Translations under genes and position numbers: made by a program
In this document: piece after piece, positions 1 through 7,732 of the stretch
Layout: each line of letters starts with the position of its first letter
Numbering within the stretch: position 1 is the stretch's first letter
Notes under the pieces: generated by a model
Database searches by the model: none
Told to the model about the DNA's origin: nothing
Seen by the model: the letters and a program-made list of their open reading frames with translations, nothing else
Assembly: GCA_900544375.1 (NCBI GenBank)
Contig: UQUZ01000014.1
Location: 1-56,163 of the forward strand
DNA length: 56,163 nucleotides
Direction of reading: 5' to 3'
Source: an uncultured Oscillospiraceae bacterium
Lineage (GTDB): Bacteria; Bacillota; Clostridia; Oscillospirales; Acutalibacteraceae

Positions 1-34
1 AGTCTCAAACCTATCATCTACTAGGTTTGAGACT
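1..34 (-). terminator. Hairpin downstream of tRNA-Gly, cut by the window edge
   Basis: A perfect 13-bp inverted repeat (AGTCTCAAACCTA / TAGGTTTGAGACT) with an 8-nt loop lies 9 nt beyond the tRNA 3' end, in the position of an intrinsic terminator for the leftward transcript. Any U-tract would lie outside the window, so terminator function is inferred. Confidence 0.65.
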
Positions 35-43
35 CTCTTACAA

Positions 44-118
44 TGGAGCGGGAAACGGGATTCGAACCCGCGACTTTCGGCTTGGGAAGCCGACGCTCTA
101 CCGCTGAACTACTCCCGC
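44..118 (-). tRNA. tRNA-Gly (anticodon CCC)
   Basis: Read on the minus strand this is a full cloverleaf. The acceptor stem pairs GCGGGAG with TTCCCGC. The T-arm is GCGGGTTCGAATCCCGT. The anticodon stem is TCGGC/GCCGA around loop TTCCCAA, giving anticodon CCC, which reads GGG glycine codons. The discriminator base is U and the terminal CCA is encoded in the DNA. It is a single tRNA with its own promoter and a hairpin behind it. Confidence 0.95.
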
Positions 119-128
119 ACTGTCTGAT

Positions 129-157
129 ATAATAGCATATCCGCTCAAAAAAATCAA
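129..157 (-). promoter_or_regulatory. SigA promoter of tRNA-Gly
   Basis: On the minus strand the -35 TTGATT (157..152) and -10 TATTAT (134..129) are separated by 17 nt. A TGn precedes the -10 box. The -10 ends 10 nt before the tRNA 5' end. The stretch TTGATTTTTTTGAG at the -35 end is also found in the rubrerythrin promoter near 18265. Confidence 0.8.
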
Positions 158-726
158 TCCCCTTTTCTGGAGAAAGCAGAGCCTTTTTTTACGGCGGCTG
201 TATTTGTCATGGCAGGAAATTGACCGTAATTCGTCAGGATTGCATAGGCAGAATCAATTTTAGCGCAAACGAGAAGCGCAATATAACGATCACTAGCGAT
301 CAAACGGGCATGGGAGAGCTTTTCGGATTCATTGGGGGAAAGCGTTTGAAAGGTTTTAATCTTCATCTGGATATGGGCGTTGAGCGCTTGGGTGATTTGC
401 TGCCCACTTTCGCCCTCTTTTAAATAGAAAATAGCAATTTCGTCTGCGCTCGTATTAATTGTGCTCATATACACCGCGTAATCATCCACAAGGGTCAAGT
501 CAAAGTCATAATGCAAAGGGATCGTTTCTGGCTCCAATTTTGCCATATAGTCAATCGGCACCTCCTGAATAATGGCGGTAGCGATTGTATTCGCCGAGGC
601 AATCGGGGCAGATTCAACGGCGGATTCTTTATCAACCGCCGGAGCACCGCAGGCGGAGAGCGCACAGATCATCAGTGCTGTTATGAGAATGAGGGCTGTG
701 ATAGAGGTAAATTTACGAAGGCTCAT
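154..726 (-). CDS. DUF4358-family lipoprotein
   Basis: A 190-residue predicted secreted lipoprotein. The N-terminus is a lipoprotein signal peptide: MSLRK, a hydrophobic stretch, then lipobox LSAC with the modified Cys near residue 26. The mature part contains a DEIAIFYLKEG segment, a helical region rich in Q/N/K, and YIALLVCAK. This is the pattern of DUF4358 lipoproteins, whose function is unknown. The start was placed at the ATG at 726 because an AGAAAGGAG Shine-Dalgarno lies 10 nt upstream; a longer frame to 768 lacks one. It is transcribed alone, toward the tRNA gene. An extended -10 promoter (TGCTATAAT) and a near-match to a WalR box lie upstream. Confidence 0.8.
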   Translation of the reverse strand: MSLRKFTSITALILITALMICALSACGAPAVDKESAVESAPIASANTIATAIIQEVPIDYMAKLEPETIPLHYDFDLTLVDDYAVYMSTINTSADEIAIFYLKEGESGQQITQALNAHIQMKIKTFQTLSPNESEKLSHARLIASDRYIALLVCAKIDSAYAILTNYGQFPAMTNTAAVKKGSAFSRKGD

Positions 727-816
727 CACCTGTATGCTCCTTTCTATAAACATTCTTTTCCCACTCAACTGAAAGGAACGTGTGGTTCCATGAAAGTGAT
801 TGGTGTAAAGCTGACG

Positions 817-831
817 ATATTATAGCATAAA
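817..831 (-). promoter_or_regulatory. Extended -10 promoter of the DUF4358 lipoprotein gene
   Basis: The minus strand carries TGCTATAAT about 95 nt upstream of the ATG at 726. The -35 region is poor (GTGTCT at 17 nt spacing), so recognition would rest on the extended -10. Just upstream, at 846-862 on the minus strand, TGTAAT-N5-TGTAGT matches the WalR consensus TGTWAH-N5-TGTWAH with one mismatch. Confidence 0.55.
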
Positions 832-956
832 AAACCACGAAAGACACTACAAATTGATTACAATTTTTGTGCGTTCCATGTATTTTTTAAAAATTTGAAA
901 AGATATTATGTACAATATTCACCAAACAAGGAGATGCGTGGAAGAGAATCGCCTGT

Positions 957-1010
957 TTGCCCTGTAACTGGGATCGTGATATAATAGCACCAAGCAATAT
1001 TGTTTGATGC
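957..1010 (+). promoter_or_regulatory. Promoter with dyad operator, repeat-family copy 1
   Basis: The -35 TTGCCC (957-962), a 17-nt spacer ending TGA, and -10 TATAAT (980-985) are followed by a 24-nt dyad at 987-1010. Its arms are GCACCAAGCAAT and ATTGTTTGATGC, with one mismatch and one G-T pair. The predicted transcription start (about 992) falls inside the dyad. The same arrangement occurs at 8120, 12149 and 17137. It drives the operon at 1083-2826. Confidence 0.75.
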
Positions 1011-1082
1011 TTTAGAAGCTGGGCGTTTTGCGAGCTTGGCATCATCCCTATCAAATTGTTTTCTGTGAGGAGGAGCGCTGGA

Positions 1083-1385
1083 TTGGAGCATTCTATTTAC
1101 GGCTGGATTGAAGCATATGCCCGCGGGCTGTGCGATACGGATTCCTTCACTGGGGAAATTACCGCACTGTGTTGCCGCGGCCCTGCCATGGAGGGGGTTT
1201 CCGAAGCGGAAGCGCTGCTGCTGGAACAATTGTGTGCAGGTGCGCAGCGATTCTTCGACGGTAGCGATGCGTATCCGGGCAGAGATCAGCTGGATGAGGC
1301 GCAATTTCATCGCTTTTTTGTCCGTTTATATCCGGAGTTGAAAAGACAGATGCCCCATGCGGTTTGCAAAGAGTTTTCTGATTAA
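1083..1385 (+). CDS. Hypothetical protein, first gene of the luxS operon
   Basis: A 100-residue soluble, acidic protein of unrecognised family, with no signal peptide and no membrane segment. It contains three cysteines, including a CC pair. The start is taken as the TTG at 1083, because GAGGAGGAG ends 6-8 nt upstream; an in-frame ATG at 1056 lies in front of that Shine-Dalgarno sequence. It is the first gene of a tight operon: 17 nt separate it from the phospholipase-like gene, which is followed directly by luxS. Transcription starts from the dyad-bearing promoter at 957-1010. A role linked to the neighbours cannot be deduced from sequence. Confidence 0.7.
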   Translation: MEHSIYGWIEAYARGLCDTDSFTGEITALCCRGPAMEGVSEAEALLLEQLCAGAQRFFDGSDAYPGRDQLDEAQFHRFFVRLYPELKRQMPHAVCKEFSD

Positions 1386-1402
1386 GAAAGGATGCAGTCA
1401 TT

Positions 1403-2350
1403 ATGCCCGCTTTTTCAACGCATTATTTATTTGCACGGGAACTGATGGAGCAGATTGAGGCCATGACTCCGGAAACACGGCTGGATCCGGACGCCGTATA
1501 CTATGGCACACAAGGGCCGGACGTGCTTTTTTTTCATCGGATTCTGCCCACGATGCCGGGGAAAAGTTGCAACCCGGCCGGCTCGCGAATGCACCGTGCA
1601 AATCCCAACGTTCTTTTTGAAGCGATGCTTCGGTATGCTCAGGCGTTGCCTGAGGCTGGGCGGGATCAGGCCCTATCCTATATTTATGGATTTTTGTGCC
1701 ACTATGCGCTCGATCGAGTTGCGCATCCCTATATTTATGCAACACAATACCGGATCATCAAGGCACGCCATATTTGGTATCTCAAAGGCGTTGTCCACAA
1801 TCAAGTGGAATATGAGATTGATATGCTAATGCTGCATAGGCACTTGCAGGTGGTTTCCGCGCGGAAGTTTGAAACTAGGGAGGTGCTCTCTATGGATGCC
1901 GCCCTTCTCGATGTGATGGCCGGCGTGCTTTCCTTTGCGGCGCAGGAGGCATTGCATGTTTCTCTCTCTCAGGCGCAGGCGCGGCAGTCGTTTTGTGATA
2001 CGCGCACGATGCAGTCTCTCCTGACGGATCGTCATGGCTGGAAACTGCCGGTCATGGCACTGATTCAGCTCCCGGTTTATCCTTTCCTCGGCCCCTGTCT
2101 GACGTCGATGCTGCGCCGGACGCAATCCAGTAAGCGATGGGATTATGCCAACGATCAGAAAGGGCAGTGGGCTTACCCGGCAGCGCCTGACCGGGTGAGT
2201 GAGGAGAGTTTTGAGGAGTTGTTTGAACGCGCTAAAGCGGATGCGCTGCAACTGATCGCATCGTTCCGAGATGCGATCTCCGGGCGCGGTTCCTTAAAAG
2301 ATGCGATTGGCGGGATTTCCTTCCTGACAGGCGTACCTGTAGAAGAATGA
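1403..2350 (+). CDS. Zinc-dependent phospholipase C-like protein
   Basis: A 315-residue protein of the Zn_dep_PLPC family. It begins at once with the characteristic MPAFSTHYLFARELM. There follow YYGTQGPDVLFFHR (about residues 33-46) and a YIYGFLCHYALDRVAHPYIY segment (about 91-110) holding the His/Asp residues typical of the zinc site. No signal peptide is present, unlike secreted clostridial alpha-toxin, so it probably acts in the cytoplasm and need not be a toxin. The Shine-Dalgarno AGAAAGGA precedes the ATG. Its stop lies 14 nt before the luxS start, and the luxS ribosome-binding site begins at its stop codon. Substrate unknown. Confidence 0.85.
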   Translation: MPAFSTHYLFARELMEQIEAMTPETRLDPDAVYYGTQGPDVLFFHRILPTMPGKSCNPAGSRMHRANPNVLFEAMLRYAQALPEAGRDQALSYIYGFLCHYALDRVAHPYIYATQYRIIKARHIWYLKGVVHNQVEYEIDMLMLHRHLQVVSARKFETREVLSMDAALLDVMAGVLSFAAQEALHVSLSQAQARQSFCDTRTMQSLLTDRHGWKLPVMALIQLPVYPFLGPCLTSMLRRTQSSKRWDYANDQKGQWAYPAAPDRVSEESFEELFERAKADALQLIASFRDAISGRGSLKDAIGGISFLTGVPVEE

Positions 2351-2364
2351 GAAAGGACTGTTGT

Positions 2365-2826
2365 ATGATGGAAAAAATTTTGAGCTTTCAAATTGACCAT
2401 ACCAAATTGACCAGGGGGATGTATCTCTCCCGTGTGGATGGGGATATTGATACCTTTGATCTGCGCACGCGCCTGCCCAACCGAGAGCCCGTGATGGAAA
2501 ACGGTGCGATGCATACGATCGAGCACCTTTTTGCTACCTTTGTCCGCAATTCTGACGTTGCAGAGCAGGTGGTCTATTTCGGCCCAATGGGATGCCGTAC
2601 GGGGTTTTATTTTTTGACACGTGGGATGAAGCGCCAAAAGGCAATTGATCTGACGCGTGCCGCCTTTGCCTTTATTGCCTCCTATGAGGGAGAAATTCCG
2701 GGCGCTTCGGAGCGTGAATGCGGCAACTGGCGCGACCATGATTTGGATGGGGCCAAAAAAGAATCACAAAAAATGGAAAAAATTTTGGAGAATTGGACAA
2801 GCATTCAGCTAAAATACCCAGAATAA
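2365..2826 (+). CDS. luxS: S-ribosylhomocysteine lyase LuxS
   Basis: LuxS cleaves S-ribosylhomocysteine to homocysteine and DPD, the precursor of AI-2, in the activated methyl cycle. The 153-residue protein shows the zinc motif HTIEH (about residues 50-54), the catalytic-Cys segment GPMGCRTGFY (about 76-85) and the N-terminal SFQIDHTKL. Length is normal for the family. The start is placed at the ATG at 2365, which has AGAAAGGA 8 nt upstream overlapping the stop of the previous gene; a frame starting at 2347 has no ribosome-binding site. It is the last gene of a three-gene operon whose promoter carries the repeated dyad. No pfs or metK gene is in the window. Confidence 0.96.
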   Translation: MMEKILSFQIDHTKLTRGMYLSRVDGDIDTFDLRTRLPNREPVMENGAMHTIEHLFATFVRNSDVAEQVVYFGPMGCRTGFYFLTRGMKRQKAIDLTRAAFAFIASYEGEIPGASERECGNWRDHDLDGAKKESQKMEKILENWTSIQLKYPE

Positions 2827-2868
2827 AAGAATTTGATTGTACAAATCGCCGAAAAATAGCCGTAAAGC

Positions 2869-2897
2869 TTGCGGAGAACCGTCCATGTGTGTATAAT
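2869..2897 (+). promoter_or_regulatory. SigA promoter of the M23/LysM wall hydrolase
   Basis: The -35 TTGCGG (2869-2874) and perfect -10 TATAAT (2892-2897) are 17 nt apart. The predicted start is near 2904, about 60 nt before the ATG at 2963. Confidence 0.85.
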
Positions 2898-2908
2898 GGG
2901 AACTAAAT

Positions 2909-2936
2909 TGTAACCAAATTGTAACCATTTTGTATG
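2909..2936 (+). promoter_or_regulatory. WalR-type response-regulator box
   Basis: Three hexamers on an 11-nt period: TGTAAC (2909-2914), TGTAAC (2920-2925) and TGTATG (2931-2936), each spaced by 5 nt. The first two fit the published WalR (YycF) consensus TGTWAH-N5-TGTWAH exactly. The box sits just downstream of the predicted transcription start of an autolysin-type gene, which is a common WalR target class. Downstream placement would suit repression. The regulator itself is not in the window. Confidence 0.65.
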
Positions 2937-2962
2937 GAAATCAAAGATGGAGGTGTTCCCGC

Positions 2963-4957
2963 ATGGGGCTGAAAGATGCCAAACGGGAAAAGCCCGCGCA
3001 GGAGGAAGCCATCAGGGATACAGGCAATATAGAAACGGCGCAGGCCGTAGAAAATAAGAAGCATCAAAAGAAAAGCAAATCCGCTTCCGATTTGGCGCAA
3101 TGGCAGGATGCAAAGCATCCTGGCAACACGGCGCTTTTGTCAATCTACCGGTGGGTATCGCTGGTGGGAATGCAGACGCAGCGGTATATCAAACGGTTTT
3201 ACCGGCATATTGAGCGGTATCTGAGGCTGCCGTTCCAGATGCTCCGGTTTGGCGGGCGCTTCGTGTTTGTAACGGTGGACCGGTATGCCTTCCGCGCCTA
3301 CCATGAGGCAGCGGATGAGGCGAGGTATCTGCGGGTAGAGATGCGCAGTGTGCGTTCGAACCTGAGGCGATGCATAAAAGAAAGCCCGCTGTCGGCGTTT
3401 CCTGTGCTGGGGCATTATGCGGCAAAAGCAGTCAAGCGTCATAAGAAGCTGTTTGGAACACTGTTTAATACAGCGTTGCCCATTGGCGCGTGTGTGCTGC
3501 TTGCAACGACAGTGGCGCATTGGGGGAGTGTCACCTTTGCGCTGGAAGTGAGCTATAATAATCAAAAAATTGGCTATGTGGCGAGCGAATCAGTGTATTT
3601 AGAGGCTGAGAAGCTTGCACGGAGCCGAATTATGACAGGCGGCCAACAGGCTGAAGAGCAGCCCGCCGTGGAAAATGTTTCAACCGCTGGAGCGACCGGT
3701 CGGGTTGTCAACTTGGGCACACGGAGCCTTGCGGCGGAAGAAACAGAGAGCACGGGTGAGCTGATATCGAAGCCAACGTATAAGCTGCGGCCAGTATCGA
3801 TCGATCAGCTGACGGATGCCAACACAATGTCAGATAAGCTGATTGAGCATTCAAGCAGCAAGATCACAAATGCATGCGGCGTGTATGTGGATGGGCAGTT
3901 TGTGTGCGCGGTGAAAAACGAAACGGATGCGGTAAGCGTATTCGATAAAATTTTGAATGAAAAGAAAACAAATGAAGCAAACACAATTGCGGACTTTGTG
4001 GAAGAAGTTAACTATGTGCAGGGCCTGTATCCGGATAATGAAAAGACGGTGTGGGATGCGGAGCGTCTGGAACAGAAGCTGAGGAGCAAGAAGGCGGAAG
4101 CGGTATACTATACGGTAAAGGAAGGCGACACGGTATCAGGGATCGCGCAGGCAAACGACCTGACGACGAAGGAACTGATGGGGATGAACAGTGGGCTGAC
4201 GGAAACGATCCATGTAGGGGATCAGCTGCTGGTATCGAATGAAGTGAACTACTTACGTGTGAAGATTATGAAAACGGTGCAGCGCACGGAAGAAATTCCA
4301 TATGAAACAGAAGAGACAAAGACGTCCAGCATGTATGTGGGGCGGACGAAAACGGTGCAGGAGGGAGTCAACGGGGAGCGCCAAATCACGGAGCTGGTGA
4401 CATATGTCGATAATGTGGCAGTGAGCACGAAGCAAGTGAGCGTAAAAGTCGTGAAAAACCCGGTGCCCAAAAAGGTGAATGTGGGCACGAAGTCCAAGAG
4501 CAGCTACAGCAGCAAAGGGAGTTCGAGCGGATACAGTTCCTCCACATCGCCAATTTATTATGGCAGTGGTTCCGTATCCACAAAGCTGATGTGGCCAGCC
4601 CCTACAGCGCATCAGGTTTCGCAGAGATTTGGTCATAATGGCCATAGGGGAATGGATATTACAACCAATGGCGCGTCAGGCCGCCCGATTGTAGCTGCGG
4701 CTAGCGGCACAGTGACCTATGCCGGGTGGGATTCCACCGGCCATGGATACCGTGTTGTCATCAATCACGGAAATGGGTTGCAAACGGGCTATTCCCACTG
4801 CAAATCCGGCTCAATCCGAGTGCGTGTGGGCCAGCAGGTTTCACGGGGCCAGCAGGTCGCGAGCATTGGCTCAACGGGTAATTCGTCCGGACCGCACCTG
4901 CATTTTGAGGTGATCCGCAACGGCACGCGTGTGAATCCCTCACCGTATATCTCATAG
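2963..4957 (+). CDS. Membrane-anchored LysM-G5-M23 peptidoglycan endopeptidase
   Basis: A 664-residue wall hydrolase. The order is: a basic cytoplasmic N-terminal region (1-160); one membrane segment (about 164-185); an extracellular linker; LysM (about 382-425, YTVKEGDTVSGIA); a G5 domain (about 433-508); a Ser-rich linker (510-540); and a C-terminal M23 domain (about 555-658). The M23 zinc and catalytic residues are visible: HRGMD (H561, D565), H612 in YSHCKSG and HLH (H645, H647). The ATG at 2963 is chosen because GGAGGT lies 9 nt upstream; the frame opens earlier at 2930 without a Shine-Dalgarno. It probably cuts stem-peptide crosslinks during growth or sporulation. A terminator hairpin follows. 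Confidence 0.92.
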   Translation: MGLKDAKREKPAQEEAIRDTGNIETAQAVENKKHQKKSKSASDLAQWQDAKHPGNTALLSIYRWVSLVGMQTQRYIKRFYRHIERYLRLPFQMLRFGGRFVFVTVDRYAFRAYHEAADEARYLRVEMRSVRSNLRRCIKESPLSAFPVLGHYAAKAVKRHKKLFGTLFNTALPIGACVLLATTVAHWGSVTFALEVSYNNQKIGYVASESVYLEAEKLARSRIMTGGQQAEEQPAVENVSTAGATGRVVNLGTRSLAAEETESTGELISKPTYKLRPVSIDQLTDANTMSDKLIEHSSSKITNACGVYVDGQFVCAVKNETDAVSVFDKILNEKKTNEANTIADFVEEVNYVQGLYPDNEKTVWDAERLEQKLRSKKAEAVYYTVKEGDTVSGIAQANDLTTKELMGMNSGLTETIHVGDQLLVSNEVNYLRVKIMKTVQRTEEIPYETEETKTSSMYVGRTKTVQEGVNGERQITELVTYVDNVAVSTKQVSVKVVKNPVPKKVNVGTKSKSSYSSKGSSSGYSSSTSPIYYGSGSVSTKLMWPAPTAHQVSQRFGHNGHRGMDITTNGASGRPIVAAASGTVTYAGWDSTGHGYRVVINHGNGLQTGYSHCKSGSIRVRVGQQVSRGQQVASIGSTGNSSGPHLHFEVIRNGTRVNPSPYIS

Positions 4958-5062
4958 GCGCTGTTTGAGTCCAGCAGTTTGGGCGCGTTGAATCATGCAT
5001 GAATAAACGCAGAAAGGGACAAAAGGGTAGTTTCTCGTCATCCAGCGCAAACAGATTTTTAT

Positions 5063-5106
5063 GGGGACTGTTGCAAAATATTTCATTTTGCAACAGTTCC
5101 TTTTTA
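5063..5106 (+). terminator. Intrinsic terminator after the M23 hydrolase
   Basis: A long hairpin with arms around GGACTGTTGCAAAAT and ATTTTGCAACAGTTCC, followed by TTTTT. The core CTGTTGCAAAAT recurs in the spoIIR terminator at 14126. Confidence 0.8.
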
Positions 5107-5149
5107 TACCCAATATGCACAACGGGGCCGTTGCCACGCATTGCAATCA

Positions 5150-5187
5150 AAAAAACCTGCTGTTTATATTATTTTATAAACAGCAGG
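5150..5187 (-). terminator. Intrinsic terminator of the ABC ATPase gene
   Basis: A perfect 13-bp stem (CCTGCTGTTTATA / TATAAACAGCAGG, 5156-5187) followed on the minus strand by seven T's. It lies 52 nt past the ATPase stop. Confidence 0.88.
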
Positions 5188-5239
5188 AAAACTAGAAAAA
5201 TTTAAAATTTATTAAAAAAACCTTTGCCTTGCGGTGCAA

Positions 5240-5923
5240 TTAGCTGTTGAGATAATCATCCACCACTTTGCCATCCTGAATGCGGACGACCCGTTTCGCC
5301 TCCGCCGCAATCCCATTATCATGTGTAATGAGAATCACGGTGCGGCCCTCCTCGCTGAGCTCATGCAGGATGCGCATGACCTCCTTGCCGGAATGGGAAT
5401 CAAGGTTGCCGGTAGGCTCGTCGGCCAGAATGACAGGGGGACGGGCTGCCACCGCGCGTGCGATCGCCACGCGCTGCTGCTGGCCACCGGACATTTCTGA
5501 GGGGCGGTGATCCAGCCTGTGCCCGAGCCCGACACGTTCCAGCGCCTTGATGGAGAGCTCATGCCGTTCCTGCGCCGCCATGCCGCGATAAACCAGCGGC
5601 AGCTCAACATTGGCCTGCGCAGTGAGGCTGGGAATCAGGTTAAAGCCTTGAAAAATAAAACCAATTTGTTTGTTGCGGATTTCGGAGAGTTTATCGTCTG
5701 AAAGCTTGGAAACGTCCTCGTCATCGAGGTAATATTCGCCGCTGGTGGGGGAGTCAAGCAGGCCGATCATATTCATCAGCGTTGATTTACCGGAACCGGA
5801 CTGCCCCACGATAGCAACGAATTCTTCCCGTTCAACCTTCAAGGTAACGCCGTCAAGCGCATGCACCTCGTTTTCACCGGGATTATAGATTTTATAAACA
5901 TTGCGGATGTCGATCAGCGGCAA
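5240..5923 (-). CDS. MacB/LolD-type ABC transporter ATP-binding protein
   Basis: A 227-residue nucleotide-binding subunit. It shows Walker A GQSGSGKST (about residues 38-46), Q-loop IFQGFNLIPSL, signature MSGGQQQR, Walker B VILADEPTGNLDS and H-loop LITHD. The NPGENEVHALDGV and TGNLDS features are those of the MacB/LolD/FtsE-like branch that powers export or mechanotransmission rather than nutrient import. The start is taken as the TTG at 5923 with GGGGAG 7 nt upstream; the open frame runs to a TTG at 5947 that lacks one. No permease gene is adjacent on either side, so the ATPase is unpaired here. It has its own promoter and terminator. Confidence 0.9.
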   Translation of the reverse strand: MPLIDIRNVYKIYNPGENEVHALDGVTLKVEREEFVAIVGQSGSGKSTLMNMIGLLDSPTSGEYYLDDEDVSKLSDDKLSEIRNKQIGFIFQGFNLIPSLTAQANVELPLVYRGMAAQERHELSIKALERVGLGHRLDHRPSEMSGGQQQRVAIARAVAARPPVILADEPTGNLDSHSGKEVMRILHELSEEGRTVILITHDNGIAAEAKRVVRIQDGKVVDDYLNS

Positions 5924-5964
5924 AATAACCACTCCCCAAGCTAGCAATAAGACATATCATATGC

Positions 5965-5993
5965 ATTTTATAATAAACGGCGCATGTGTGCAA
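5965..5993 (-). promoter_or_regulatory. SigA promoter of the ABC ATPase gene
   Basis: The minus strand carries TTGCAC (5993..5988), a 17-nt spacer and TAAAAT (5970..5965). A near-WalR box, TGTAAA-N5-TGTGAA (6007-6023, one mismatch), lies immediately upstream. Confidence 0.7.
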
Positions 5994-6105
5994 GTTAAGA
6001 AAAAATTGTAAACGAACTGTGAATGATCAGTGCTTCCATTTGACCATATTTGACATGCAGTGAGGGCGAAAAGTGATTCTTTTTATTTTGCGGGCTGTAT
6101 TGAGC

Positions 6106-6134
6106 GCATAACGTTCCATACCGCGGAGAAAATA
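6106..6134 (+). promoter_or_regulatory. Candidate forespore-sigma promoter of spoVAC-spoVAD
   Basis: GCATA (6106-6110) and GGAGAAAATA (6125-6134) match the SigF-type boxes GYWTA and GGNRANAMTW. The 14-nt spacing is one short of the usual 15. A 6-bp dyad (ATGACA / TGTCAT, 6140-6153) follows. spoVA genes are forespore-expressed in known species, which fits. Confidence 0.45.
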
Positions 6135-6177
6135 AAGCCATGACAAATGTCATCTGAATATAAAGGAGACGTTATTT

Positions 6178-6621
6178 ATGGCGGTTACAGGGAATGAATA
6201 CAGCAAGATGGCAGATCAGGCTTCGCCGCCTTCACACAAGGCGCTCAATACGCTCAAAGCATTTTTGATCGGCGGGCTGATTTGCGTGATCGGCCAGGGG
6301 CTCAACAGCCTTTATTTAATGGCGCATCTCAGTGAGGATCAGGCGAAAACAACGGTATCTGTCACGCTGATTGCCATCACGGCGCTGCTAACGGCGTTCG
6401 GTGTGTTCGACAAAATTGCCCGGCATGCGGGGGCTGGTACCATTGTGCCGATTACAGGCTTTGCAAATGCGGTGGTTTCCCCGGCGATGGAGTTCCAGAG
6501 CGAGGGCCGCATTCTTGGCACCGGCGCGCAAATCTTTTCCGTGGCGGGGCCAGTGATCCTATACGGGCCGGCTGCCGCAGTGCTTTATGGGCTGATCCTA
6601 TGGATCTTTCGGTTGTTTTAA
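6178..6621 (+). CDS. spoVAC: Stage V sporulation protein AC
   Basis: A 147-residue integral membrane protein with several hydrophobic segments, spanning LKAFLIGGLICVIGQGL to VLYGLILWIFRLF, and the conserved loop GAGTIVPITGFANAVVSPAMEFQSEG. In Bacillus SpoVAC forms a mechanosensitive channel in the spore inner membrane that moves Ca-dipicolinate. AAAGGAG lies upstream of the ATG. spoVAD follows 13 nt downstream. The usual third gene, spoVAE, is not present. Confidence 0.94.
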   Translation: MAVTGNEYSKMADQASPPSHKALNTLKAFLIGGLICVIGQGLNSLYLMAHLSEDQAKTTVSVTLIAITALLTAFGVFDKIARHAGAGTIVPITGFANAVVSPAMEFQSEGRILGTGAQIFSVAGPVILYGPAAAVLYGLILWIFRLF

Positions 6622-6634
6622 GGAGGGAAGGATT

Positions 6635-7648
6635 ATGGCGATTAGGACTGGCCGTTTCACCATTACACTGCCTTCCCGTCCTGTGGTACAGGGCTTTGCT
6701 GCGGTGGCGGGCAAAAAGGAAGGGGAAGGCCCCCTTGCGGCGGAGTTTGACCATATTTTTGATGATACAACCTTGGGCGAGGTTTCCTGGGAGAAGGCGG
6801 AGAGTAAGCTGCACCGGGAGGCCGTAATTCGTGCGCTGAGCAAAGCGCAGAAGAGCCCGGCGGATGTAGATGTGATTTTTGCGGGTGACCTTTTAAGCCA
6901 GTGTATCGGCACATGCTTCGGCATTCGGGAGCTCGATATGCCGTTTGCAGGGCTGTATGGCGCCTGCTCGACGATGGCACTGTCGCTTTTGATGGCATCT
7001 GTGTTTATCGATACAGGCACGGCGGGGCTGGCGGTTGCTTCCACCTCCTCGCATTTCTGCTCGGCGGAAAAACAATTCCGCCTGCCGTTGGAATACGGCG
7101 GCCAGCGCCCGCCCTCCGCACAGTGGACAGCAACGGCGGCCGGCGCGGCAGTGCTTGCTTCCTCGGGAGAAGGGCCGCGCGTGGAATCGGTTATTATCGG
7201 GAAAATGCAGGATCTCGGCATTAAAGATGCAAACAATATGGGCGCAGCCATGGCGCCGTCGGCCAGCTCGACCATTGCCGCTTTCCTGCATGATACCTGC
7301 ACAGCACCGGAGGATTACGATATGATCCTGACGGGCGATCTTGGCGCCGTCGGCTCCAAATTGCTCATCGAGCTGCTACGCAAGGATTATCAGATCGATA
7401 TCGCAGGCGTGCATGCGGATTGCGGCCTGATGCTCTACGATTTAGATGCCCAGGATGTCAATGCAGGCGCATCCGGCTGCGGATGCAGCGGATCCGTGGT
7501 GTGCTCCTATATCCTCAGCAGGCTTAAGCAGGGGGAGCTGAAACGCGTGCTTTTTGTGGGCACCGGCGCATTGATGAGCGCAGTATCTGCAAAACAGGGC
7601 GAAACAATCCCCGGCATTGCGCATGGCGTGCTGTTGACCAACGGGTAA
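6635..7648 (+). CDS. spoVAD: Stage V sporulation protein AD
   Basis: A 337-residue thiolase-fold protein. SpoVAD binds dipicolinic acid in the spore inner membrane and works with SpoVAC in uptake and release. Family hallmarks are seen: RPVVQGFAAVAGKKEGEGPL near the N-terminus, the GACSTMA segment around residue 110, STSSHFCSAEKQFR and LEYGGQRPPSAQWTATAAG. Shine-Dalgarno AAGGAGG precedes the ATG. It is translated right after spoVAC in the same operon. Confidence 0.95.
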   Translation: MAIRTGRFTITLPSRPVVQGFAAVAGKKEGEGPLAAEFDHIFDDTTLGEVSWEKAESKLHREAVIRALSKAQKSPADVDVIFAGDLLSQCIGTCFGIRELDMPFAGLYGACSTMALSLLMASVFIDTGTAGLAVASTSSHFCSAEKQFRLPLEYGGQRPPSAQWTATAAGAAVLASSGEGPRVESVIIGKMQDLGIKDANNMGAAMAPSASSTIAAFLHDTCTAPEDYDMILTGDLGAVGSKLLIELLRKDYQIDIAGVHADCGLMLYDLDAQDVNAGASGCGCSGSVVCSYILSRLKQGELKRVLFVGTGALMSAVSAKQGETIPGIAHGVLLTNG

Positions 7649-7732
7649 CCGGGTAAAAAGCAGCTCGCAATTTTAGCCGCGCCAAAACCGCATCAATTGC
7701 GGCTTAGCGTGGGAAAGGATCGGTTATATATT

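Noticed and set aside
125..138. TGATATAATAGC on the plus strand near the tRNA, resembling the repeated promoter
   Set aside because: There is no dyad after it, and the same bases form the minus-strand tRNA-Gly -10 region.
1403..2350. Secreted phospholipase C toxin
   Set aside because: No signal peptide and no C2-like membrane-binding domain; only the family fold is supported.
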